The position numbers were made by a program, and so were the translations under genes. Under the pieces are notes generated by a model, which was not told where the DNA came from, did no database searches, and saw only the letters and a program-made list of their open reading frames with translations. A stretch of 10,316 nucleotides of DNA from Clostridia bacterium (GTDB taxonomy: Bacteria > Bacillota_A > Clostridia > Christensenellales > Aristaeellaceae), in contig JAGCIC010000132.1 in the NCBI GenBank assembly GCA_017648805.1, forward strand, positions 1 to 10,316, given 5' to 3'. This document shows, piece after piece, positions 1-5,718 of this stretch; position 1 is the first letter of the stretch; every line of letters begins with the position of its first letter.

Positions 1-509
1 CCTTTGTTGTACAGGCGCCCGCGCAGCGTGCCTTCCTTTATCATGCCGCACTTGCGCATGACCGCTCCCGAGGCGGGATTCTCCACCTCGTGCTGCGCTT
101 CCAGCCGGTTGATGGCCAGGTCCCTGAAGGAATAGTCTATCACCGCTTTGAGCGCCTCGGTCATGTAGCCCCGGTTCCAGCGGTCACGGGAAAGGGAATA
201 GCCTACTTCCGCGGCGTTATTGTCCTTCTGGTACCACATGTAGCCTATGGTGCCTATTATCCTGCCCGTGGCCTTTTCTTCTATCCCCCAGCTGGACGGC
301 TCCCCCGCCCGGTACTTGCGCAGCATGTACTTTACGTACGCCCTCGCCTCGCTCACGCTTGTGTATGCGTCCCACAGCACGTGCTTGGCTACCAGAGGGT
401 CTTTTCCGTAATCGAATATATCCTGTGCGTCCCCCATCTCGAGCCGTCTCAGCACGAGCCGTTCGGTCTCAAGGGTGGGCATATGGTCAAACAGACCGGA
501 TGAGAACAT
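1..509 (-). CDS. GNAT family N-acetyltransferase, RimJ/RimL type (C-terminus cut by window edge)
   Basis: The 169 visible residues begin MFSSGLFDHMPTLETERLVL, and the TERLVLRRL segment is the usual opening of the Acetyltransf_3 (RimJ/RimL) branch. The acetyl-CoA-binding motif is present as RWNRGYMTEAL (residues 110-120), preceded by the beta-strand AEVGYSLS. It is followed by the family's NPASGAVMRKCGMIKEGTLR block (144-163). The family transfers acetyl from acetyl-CoA to an amino group of a protein N-terminus or small molecule in the cytoplasm; the substrate cannot be told here. The ATG at 507-509 has a good Shine-Dalgarno site (AAGGAAG, minus strand, 520-526) at 10-base spacing. The gene lies 69 bp after the GH2-like gene on the same strand with no convincing terminator between, so it may be the third gene of that unit. 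The stop codon lies beyond base 1. Family call is confident; substrate is unknown. Confidence 0.9.
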   Translation of the reverse strand, partial: MFSSGLFDHMPTLETERLVLRRLEMGDAQDIFDYGKDPLVAKHVLWDAYTSVSEARAYVKYMLRKYRAGEPSSWGIEEKATGRIIGTIGYMWYQKDNNAAEVGYSLSRDRWNRGYMTEALKAVIDYSFRDLAINRLEAQHEVENPASGAVMRKCGMIKEGTLRGRLYNK

Positions 510-578
510 CAAATCTCTACTTCCTTCTTATGTCTTGCCGGACCGTATCCTGACGGAGCAGCCCGCCACGCCGGCGTT

Positions 579-2297
579 CTAAAAGTATATGTTCAGGCCT
601 TCGACGGAGTTTATGTCGCCGACCCTGCCAGGGGCCGCTTCGCCCGGCAGCAGGCAGCCGAAAAAGCCCGCTTCCGCCGCGCATACGCCCACGGCCAGCG
701 TGTCCGAATCGTTCACAAGGCTTACTCCGTCGCAGAACAGCCGCGCTTCGCCCAGGTCCTCTATGCCCCTGCCGCTCATAAACGCCGCCAGGTCGTTTAC
801 GGAGAGTTCCCTCCCCCCGTCGACGAGCCGGGTGCGGATCAGCGCCACGCCGCCTTCGGGCATCTCCAGGGCGAAACTGCCCACGCAGCCGGACACCGTC
901 GCGGCGAAGGTGGTGGAGAATATCTCCCGCCCGTACAGGTCGTAAGCGCTCACGCCGACCGCACGGGGCTTTTCCGCCGGAACATCGGCGACATAGTATG
1001 CTTTTACCGTGAATATACCCTCGTCCGGCAGGTTTTCCGGCAGCCAGCAAAAGGCGTATTCCTTTTTCCAGGCGTCCCTTAGCGCGAAAAACGCGGGACG
1101 CCTAAGTCCGTCAAAATCGACCAGCGCGGGCGAGGACAGGCTGTACTCACCGCTGACTATGCCGTCCGCCACCAGGCCTTTGCCCGCCAGGCGGGAGTCC
1201 AGCGCGATATTCCTGAGCGCCAGCGCCTGGTTGTAGCGGCTCAGCGCGGCCGCCTCCTCCAGTTCCTCTGCGCTGCCGCCCGCCGCGTCAAAGCAGGCGC
1301 GGTCGGACTGGGTGAGCTTCCAGATCACGTCGTCTTCCAGTGCGCTCACGTCCGGGCAGATTCGGGTCACCTCGTCGGGATTGCACATCGCCGAAGGCAG
1401 CTCGCCCTTAATATCGTCATCCGCTTCCGAAGCGAACAGGTCGTACTTGGCTGCCCGGCGGATGAACGCGTCGTCCGCCTCTGCGTCCCGGGTATACGCG
1501 GTGTCCGCGCCCAGCTCCCGGGCCAGTTCAAAGTCCTCCTCGCTTAAGCACACCGCGCCTCTGATAAGCGCTTTTGCTGCGGGGATATATATCTCCGCTT
1601 CCCTTGCGTCGCTGTTTTCCCCGTCAAAATTCAGGCGCGCGCTCAAGCGGTTTACTTCTCCCGCGGCCAGTTTTCCCGCGAAGATACCTGTCTTGAGCGG
1701 AGTGTAGCCCGCCGGGAGCGCTTGGTCCAGAGTTTCCGTAAACTCCCCCAGACTGTTGTTAAGCCTGAATACCAGTTTCGCCCGCCCCGGCGCGCTCGCG
1801 TCCGCGGCGCACATGAAACCGGGTACCCCGTCTGCCGGGAAAACGCATCTGAAGTCCTTTATGACGCCTTTCCCGGTCTGCTTGAGCAGAAAGCTGCCCT
1901 TGAAGCCCGCCTGCGGGAACAGGGAAAAGCTGTCGTCCGGCAAAAACGCGATCTCAAGGTAGTTGGGTACGCCCAGCAGTCCGGTTATCTCCGTTTCGCA
2001 CCAGCTGTCCTCGCCCTCCGCGGCCAGGGCGCCGTTGACCGTAAGCCTCCACTTTCCCTTCAGCCCGCTCAGGCGCATGAACACCCGCTTTTCGGTATCC
2101 GGCAAAGTGAACTGAGTCAGGTACCGCCAGGTCCTTCTGTATATCCATTCGTTGCGGCAGCGCTCCTCGACGGGCAGCCCTATGCCGAGCACTCCCGCCT
2201 CTGTCAGCGCGTCCTCTATATATTCCGGCGCGTCCAAACGCACGGGCGGGTATATGCCGTCCGTCAGAAACCATTCACACAGCGCTTTTAAGTACAT
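579..2297 (-). CDS. GH2 / beta-mannosidase-like protein with most of the catalytic barrel missing
   Basis: A 572-residue protein without a signal peptide. Residues about 8-135 resemble the N-terminal sugar-binding sandwich of GH2 beta-mannosidases: WFLTDG, then NEWIYRRTWRY (49-59, compare the family's WvYrktF), then KWRLTVNG (82-89) and NYLEIAF (112-118). The Ig-like domain follows (about 145-235). KALIRGA (242-248) and ELARELGADTAYTRDAEADD (257-276) resemble the start of the GH2 barrel (family: lakelGaNtlRvwGGG..edd). The sequence then appears to jump to the far end of the barrel: LPSAMCNPDEVTRICP (300-315), SRYNQALALR (353-362) and LVDFDGLRRPAFFALRDAW (392-410). The central strands and the Asn-Glu acid/base motif are absent. 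A C-terminal beta-rich part follows (about 415-572). GH2 mannosidases are usually over 800 residues. It starts 7 bp after the Nudix stop with only a weak ribosome site, so it is probably translationally coupled. It is probably catalytically dead or strongly altered. Family assignment is from remembered motifs, not a search. Confidence 0.75.
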   Translation of the reverse strand: MYLKALCEWFLTDGIYPPVRLDAPEYIEDALTEAGVLGIGLPVEERCRNEWIYRRTWRYLTQFTLPDTEKRVFMRLSGLKGKWRLTVNGALAAEGEDSWCETEITGLLGVPNYLEIAFLPDDSFSLFPQAGFKGSFLLKQTGKGVIKDFRCVFPADGVPGFMCAADASAPGRAKLVFRLNNSLGEFTETLDQALPAGYTPLKTGIFAGKLAAGEVNRLSARLNFDGENSDAREAEIYIPAAKALIRGAVCLSEEDFELARELGADTAYTRDAEADDAFIRRAAKYDLFASEADDDIKGELPSAMCNPDEVTRICPDVSALEDDVIWKLTQSDRACFDAAGGSAEELEEAAALSRYNQALALRNIALDSRLAGKGLVADGIVSGEYSLSSPALVDFDGLRRPAFFALRDAWKKEYAFCWLPENLPDEGIFTVKAYYVADVPAEKPRAVGVSAYDLYGREIFSTTFAATVSGCVGSFALEMPEGGVALIRTRLVDGGRELSVNDLAAFMSGRGIEDLGEARLFCDGVSLVNDSDTLAVGVCAAEAGFFGCLLPGEAAPGRVGDINSVEGLNIYF

Positions 2298-2304
2298 TTT
2301 TCTT

Positions 2305-2850
2305 TCAGCTCAGCCTTTCCTTGGCCAGCAGCAGCCCGACTATCGTCTTTGAGTCGCTGATCTTGCCCTCCGTCACGAGCTTTAAAGCTTCGGCAAAGGG
2401 CAGTTTGACCGGGTCTATGAACTCGTCCTCGTCGGGACTGACCTCGCCCTTTTCCAGCCCCGTTGCCAGATACACGCCTATCACCTCGTTGGTGAAGCCC
2501 GGCGTGGTGGCCAGGTCGGTTAGTTTTTCCCAGGAACGGGCGGTAAAGCCCGTCTCTTCCTTAAGCTCGCGCTTGGCGCACAGCAGTCTGTCCTCGCCCT
2601 CGCGGTCCAGTTTTCCCGCGGGGATCTCCAGCGTGAGCCTGCCCAGCGCGCAGCGGTACTGCCTTACCATATACACGTTGCCTTCTTCGTCTATCGGCAC
2701 CACCGCCGCCGCGCCCCTGTGCAGCGCGATCTCCCTGAAGGACGTGCCCCCGTCCGGGAGCTCCACCGTCCATTTCTGGACGTGTATGACCTTGCCTGAA
2801 AAAATATCTTCCCGGGCCGTTACCGTTTCCGTAAGCCTGTCCTGCGCCAT
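2305..2850 (-). CDS. Nudix hydrolase, ADP-ribose pyrophosphatase (NudF-like)
   Basis: This 181-residue protein matches the ADP-ribose pyrophosphatase branch in length and layout. IFSGKVIHVQKWTVELPDG (16-34) resembles the N-terminus of Bacillus NudF, followed by GAAAVVPIDEEGNVYMVRQYR (46-66) and EIPAGK (75-80). The Nudix box GxxxxxExxxxxxxREUxEExGU runs from G79 to F102, with RELKEETGF at 94-102 holding the metal-binding glutamates. There are six residues, not five, between G79 and E86. TTPGFTNEVIGVYLA (115-129) is the typical ADPRase segment after the box. The family hydrolyses ADP-ribose to AMP and ribose 5-phosphate with Mg2+ in the cytoplasm. I chose the ATG at 2850: GGGAG lies 5 bases upstream, the length fits NudF, and it gives a leader of about 43 bases. 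An in-frame GTG at 2883 also has a ribosome site but would start only about 11 bases from the predicted transcript start. First gene of the leftward unit. Confidence 0.9.
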   Translation of the reverse strand: MAQDRLTETVTAREDIFSGKVIHVQKWTVELPDGGTSFREIALHRGAAAVVPIDEEGNVYMVRQYRCALGRLTLEIPAGKLDREGEDRLLCAKRELKEETGFTARSWEKLTDLATTPGFTNEVIGVYLATGLEKGEVSPDEDEFIDPVKLPFAEALKLVTEGKISDSKTIVGLLLAKERLS

Positions 2851-2855
2851 ATCGT

Positions 2856-2860
2856 CTCCC
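2856..2860 (-). promoter_or_regulatory. Ribosome binding site deciding the Nudix start
   Basis: GGGAG on the minus strand sits 5 bases before the ATG at 2850. It supports that start over the GTG at 2883, which has its own site (AAAGGAA, minus strand, 2890-2896) but falls at the very 5' end of the predicted transcript. Confidence 0.55.
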
Positions 2861-2900
2861 AGATCCCGGCTTATGCCGGGCACAGATTATTCCTTTTACG

Positions 2901-2928
2901 ATTATACCACAAATTTACCACGTGTGCA
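2901..2928 (-). promoter_or_regulatory. Sigma-A-type promoter for the Nudix/GH2-like/GNAT unit
   Basis: On the minus strand there is a perfect -10 box TATAAT (2901-2906) preceded by TGG (2907-2909), an extended -10. A -35-like TGCACA (2923-2928, 4 of 6 to TTGACA) lies 16 bases upstream. The predicted transcript start is near 2894. The weak -35 is offset by the extended -10. It lies back-to-back with the rightward promoter at 2952-2980. Confidence 0.7.
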
Positions 2929-2951
2929 CGCCGGGAAACAAATTTTTATTC

Positions 2952-2980
2952 TTGTAAAACCTTTGTACATGTGATAAAAT
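2952..2980 (+). promoter_or_regulatory. Sigma-A-type promoter for the E2-like gene
   Basis: TTGTAA (2952-2957, 4 of 6 to TTGACA) is separated by 17 bases from TAAAAT (2975-2980, 5 of 6 to TATAAT). TGA directly before the -10 makes it an extended -10. The transcript would start near 2987, giving a leader of roughly 22 bases before the chosen ATG. Only 23 bases separate it from the divergent Nudix promoter. Confidence 0.7.
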
Positions 2981-2995
2981 ACTTAAAAATGCATT

Positions 2996-2999
2996 GGAG
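2996..2999 (+). promoter_or_regulatory. Ribosome binding site deciding the E2-like gene start
   Basis: GGAG with 9-base spacing to the ATG at 3009. In-frame alternatives are worse: the TTG at 2994 has no site upstream, and the ATG at 3000 directly abuts GGAG. Confidence 0.6.
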
Positions 3000-3008
3000 A
3001 TGACCTAT

Positions 3009-3881
3009 ATGTTCGGAAGACGCGCCGACGGCAAACGGCTAAACAATATCGACCCCATCATCCAGTTCACCCCCTATATAATGCCCACCCGCAACGACGC
3101 ATCCAACCAGATCACCGTAAACATAGACTACGAGCCCATGGCCGACTATATCCGCACCCGCTCCAAGCAGGGCGTGAAGATCACGTTCATGGACCTGATT
3201 ATCGCCGCTTACGTGCGCACGGTCAGCCAGTATCCCGAAGTCAACCGCTTCATAATGAACCGGCAGATATTCGCCCGCAACCAGATCGTGGTCAGCCTGA
3301 CCGTGTTAAAGAACGCCAAAAACCGCGACAGTCTGGACGAGGACACCATAAAGATGCACTTCGCGCCCGACGCCACGATCGACGAGGTGGCTCAGGAGGT
3401 GGCCAGGATGGTCGCTCCCGCCGCCAACGACTCCGCGGACGGCACCAGCGATTTCGCGGGCAAGATCGTGCGAATACGTCCCCTGGTCAAGTTCGTGGTG
3501 TTCATGGCCCGGGTGCTGGACCGTTACGGGCTGCTGCCCGGCTGGCTGTACGACCTGTCCCCCTTCCACTGCTCCATGTTCATTACCAACCTGGCCTCCA
3601 TAGGACTGCCCGGGATGTACCACCACCTGTACAACTTCGGCAACACGAGCGTGTTCCTGGCAATGGGCAAGTTCGAGAAGCAGTACATAAACACCCGCGA
3701 CGGCATAAAGGCCAAGACGGTCATCCCCCTGGGCGTGAACACCGACGAGCGCATCTGCGGCGGCGCAAGCTACGCCATGGCGTGCGGCTGCTTCATGAAG
3801 TATATCAACAATCCCAAGCTGCTGGAAGAGCGCCCCGAGACGATAAGGACCGAAGTGGAATACAAGCCGATAAAAAAATAA
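3009..3881 (+). CDS. Stand-alone 2-oxoacid dehydrogenase E2-type (CAT-fold) acyltransferase-like protein lacking the catalytic motif
   Basis: A 290-residue protein matching the C-terminal catalytic domain of 2-oxoacid dehydrogenase E2 subunits (PF00198, the chloramphenicol acetyltransferase fold). It has no lipoyl or E1/E3-binding domain. Recognisable parts are MFGRRADGKR (1-10), the helix/strand KITFMDLIIAAYVRTVSQYP (57-76), SPFHCSMFITNLASIG (184-199) and the end block VIPLGVNTDERICGGASYA (238-256). True E2 enzymes carry DHRxxDG there, with His as general base. Here it is DERICGG (246-252), so the His is Glu247 and the Asp is Gly251. From memory, Clostridia encode a family of such free-standing proteins with DERICDG, which would make the loss of His a family trait and the loss of Asp particular to this copy. 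Function is unknown. It may bind CoA or an acyl group without classical catalysis. Monocistronic, between its own promoter and a strong hairpin. The start follows the ribosome site and the usual MFGRR opening. Confidence 0.85.
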   Translation: MFGRRADGKRLNNIDPIIQFTPYIMPTRNDASNQITVNIDYEPMADYIRTRSKQGVKITFMDLIIAAYVRTVSQYPEVNRFIMNRQIFARNQIVVSLTVLKNAKNRDSLDEDTIKMHFAPDATIDEVAQEVARMVAPAANDSADGTSDFAGKIVRIRPLVKFVVFMARVLDRYGLLPGWLYDLSPFHCSMFITNLASIGLPGMYHHLYNFGNTSVFLAMGKFEKQYINTRDGIKAKTVIPLGVNTDERICGGASYAMACGCFMKYINNPKLLEERPETIRTEVEYKPIKK

Positions 3882-3892
3882 CGTATGCAAAC

Positions 3893-3927
3893 AAGCGGCG
3901 GGAAGGCATTGTGCCTTCCCGCCGCTT
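3893..3927. terminator. Bidirectional hairpin terminator between convergent genes
   Basis: A perfect 16-bp inverted repeat (3893-3908 with 3912-3927) encloses a 3-base loop TTG. It lies between the stop of the rightward E2-like gene (3881) and the stop of the leftward Na/Pi gene (3942). The arms begin and end with AA/TT. The T-tract is short both ways: CTTTAT rightward and CTTGTTT leftward. The long GC-rich stem and its place between convergent stops support a shared terminator. Confidence 0.85.
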
Positions 3928-3941
3928 TATATGCCCGCGTT

Positions 3942-5693
3942 TCATTCGGGCAGCGAATACAGCTGAGAAAAATGACGGAAGCGGTCGTTGAACGCCTCGT
4001 CGGAGCCGCTTTTGACTTCGTTCAGGTACGAGTGCATGTCCATGGCGTTCATGTGGGTCTCTATCACGCAGCCCGCGATGTTTGAGCAGTGGTCCGACAC
4101 CCTGCGCAGGTCGTTGAGTATGTCGTTGAGCACGAAGCCCTGCTCTATGGAGCACACGCCCGAGGTGAGCCGCTCTATGTGGCGCGTCTTTTCCTGGGAT
4201 TCCATAACATCCACCACCTGCTCCAGAGGCTCCACCTGCGCGGCGCACAGCACGTCGTCGTTGGTGAACGCGTTTATGGCCAGGCGCAGGCACTCGCCCA
4301 CCGCCTGGATTATCACGTTCAGCTCCGCCTGAGCGGCCGCCGACATGGCAAGCTCCTTTTCGTGCAGCTCCCGGGCAGACTCGGCTATCGCCAGCGCGTG
4401 GTCGCTTATGCGCTCCAGGTCCCCGATCAGGCGCAGCAGCTTGGTCAGCGAATGGCTGTCGTCACCGCCCAGGTGCGTCTCACCCAGCTTCACCAGGTAC
4501 GTACCCAGCATGTCTTCCAGTTTGTCCGCCTTCTGTTCGTCTTCCCTCACGTTTTCATAGCCCCTGGAAGAGTAATGGTCCAGCAGGCTTATGGCTCTTG
4601 AGAAGCTCTCCGACACCGTGTCCGCCATGCCCTTCGCAACGGAGGAAGCCGCGTCCAGCGCCAGGGAGGGGTTTATGAACAGACGCTCGTCCAGCATGCG
4701 CTTCTCCGCAGGCGCCTTCGTGTCTTTCACGATCAGGCGGGACAGTTTGACCAGCTGCCGTGAGAAAGGCAGCAGTATGAACGCGCTCAAAACCTTGATA
4801 ACCGTGTTGATGAGCGCGATGGCGAAGGTGTTGACCGGAGAAGACGAAAAACCGAACCCGATCAGGCTGTCCAGCAGGTAATACACCGGCAGCAGCACCA
4901 GGGCGCTGGCGATATTGAACACCAGGTGGATGACCGCCGCGCGCCGGGCGTCGGGCGAAGTGCCTGATGAAGACATCAGCGAAGTCACGCAGGTACCGAT
5001 GTTAAAGCCGAAAATGATGGGCAGCGCCGCCACGCAGGACACCGCGCCCGTGGCGGACAGCGCCTGCAGGATACCGACAGAAGCGCTGGAGGACTGTATG
5101 AGCGCGGTCACCACGGTGCCCGCCAGCACGCCCAGGAACGGATTCGAGAACATGGTGAGCAGGCTGCGGAAGGTCTCGTTCTCGCCCAGAGGCGCCACCG
5201 AGGAGGACATGGTCTGCATGCCGAACATCAGCACCGCGAAACCCAAAAGTATCCCTGCCGTGTCCTTGAAGCGCTCCTTCTTGATGAACATGAGCATCAC
5301 GATGCCGGCCAGCGCTATGACGGGCGTGAAAGTTGAGGGCTTGATCAGATCCTGGTACCACGCGCCGCCCTGCACGCCCGCAAGGGACAGAAGCCAGCCC
5401 GTGATCGAGGTGCCCACGTTGGCGCCGATCACTATGCCGACCGACTGCTCCAGCGTCATGATCCCGCTGTTTACGAAGCCTACCACCATAACGGTTGTGG
5501 CGGCGGAGGACTGGATTATGGCCGTGACCGCCGTCCCCAGCAGCATCCCCTTAAACGGGTTTGAGGCAAGCCTCGACAGTATAAGTTTAAGACGCCGCCC
5601 GGCTCTTTTTTCCAGCGCAGAGCCCATCAGGTTCATGCCGTACAAAAACAGCGCGAGCCCGCCGACCAAACCAAGTATTCCGCTTAAACCCAT
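3942..5693 (-). CDS. Na+/phosphate cotransporter with C-terminal PhoU-like domain
   Basis: A 583-residue membrane protein of the Na/Pi cotransporter (NptA/YjbB) type, which couples phosphate movement to sodium across the cytoplasmic membrane. It shows the inverted repeat of the family. QSSAATT (61-67) with GANVGTS (90-96) is one half, and QSSSAS (200-205) with GFNIGTC (229-235) is the other. Hydrophobic segments fill residues 1-320. After about residue 335 the protein is soluble and helical, with two PhoU-type repeats carrying DLERISDHALAIAE (425-438) and DLRRVSDHCSNIAG (528-541), the usual metal-binding pattern. This fusion is common, and such proteins may export or import phosphate. An excellent ribosome site (GGAGGG, minus strand, 5700-5705, spacing 6) precedes the ATG at 5691-5693. 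It is the last gene of the MATE operon, 25 bp after the beta-helix gene. No PstSCAB or PhoR genes are nearby. Confidence 0.92.
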   Translation of the reverse strand: MGLSGILGLVGGLALFLYGMNLMGSALEKRAGRRLKLILSRLASNPFKGMLLGTAVTAIIQSSAATTVMVVGFVNSGIMTLEQSVGIVIGANVGTSITGWLLSLAGVQGGAWYQDLIKPSTFTPVIALAGIVMLMFIKKERFKDTAGILLGFAVLMFGMQTMSSSVAPLGENETFRSLLTMFSNPFLGVLAGTVVTALIQSSSASVGILQALSATGAVSCVAALPIIFGFNIGTCVTSLMSSSGTSPDARRAAVIHLVFNIASALVLLPVYYLLDSLIGFGFSSSPVNTFAIALINTVIKVLSAFILLPFSRQLVKLSRLIVKDTKAPAEKRMLDERLFINPSLALDAASSVAKGMADTVSESFSRAISLLDHYSSRGYENVREDEQKADKLEDMLGTYLVKLGETHLGGDDSHSLTKLLRLIGDLERISDHALAIAESARELHEKELAMSAAAQAELNVIIQAVGECLRLAINAFTNDDVLCAAQVEPLEQVVDVMESQEKTRHIERLTSGVCSIEQGFVLNDILNDLRRVSDHCSNIAGCVIETHMNAMDMHSYLNEVKSGSDEAFNDRFRHFSQLYSLPE

Positions 5694-5699
5694 AAATAT

Positions 5700-5705
5700 C
5701 CCTCC
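5700..5705 (-). promoter_or_regulatory. Strong ribosome binding site of the Na/Pi gene
   Basis: GGAGGG on the minus strand with 6-base spacing to the ATG. It lies in the 25-bp gap after the beta-helix stop. It is much stronger than the site of the gene before it, so this cistron may be translated more efficiently. Confidence 0.7.
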
Positions 5706-5718
5706 GTGAGGTACGGCA

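Noticed and set aside
90..503. Plus-strand open frame of 137 codons
   Set aside because: It is antisense to the GNAT gene, which has clear family motifs and a ribosome site. The plus frame shows no recognisable domain.
510..578. Terminator between the GH2-like and GNAT genes
   Set aside because: Only a short CGCCGGCG self-complementary stretch is present, with no T-tract in the leftward direction, so the genes may be co-transcribed.
2851..2883. Longer Nudix protein from the GTG at 2883
   Set aside because: The predicted transcript starts about 11 bases upstream, which leaves the ribosome site at the extreme 5' end. The ATG at 2850 fits NudF length and has its own GGGAG.
2321..2974. Plus-strand open frame of 217 codons opposite the Nudix gene
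   Set aside because: Ser-rich shadow of the Nudix gene, and it would run through both divergent promoters.
2994..3008. E2-like gene starting at TTG 2994 or ATG 3000
   Set aside because: TTG has no ribosome site. ATG 3000 abuts the GGAG. The ATG at 3009 has 9-base spacing and the usual MFGRR opening.
4915..5709. Plus-strand open frame of 264 codons
   Set aside because: Antisense to the Na/Pi transporter, whose motifs are unmistakable. No ribosome site or domain on the plus strand.
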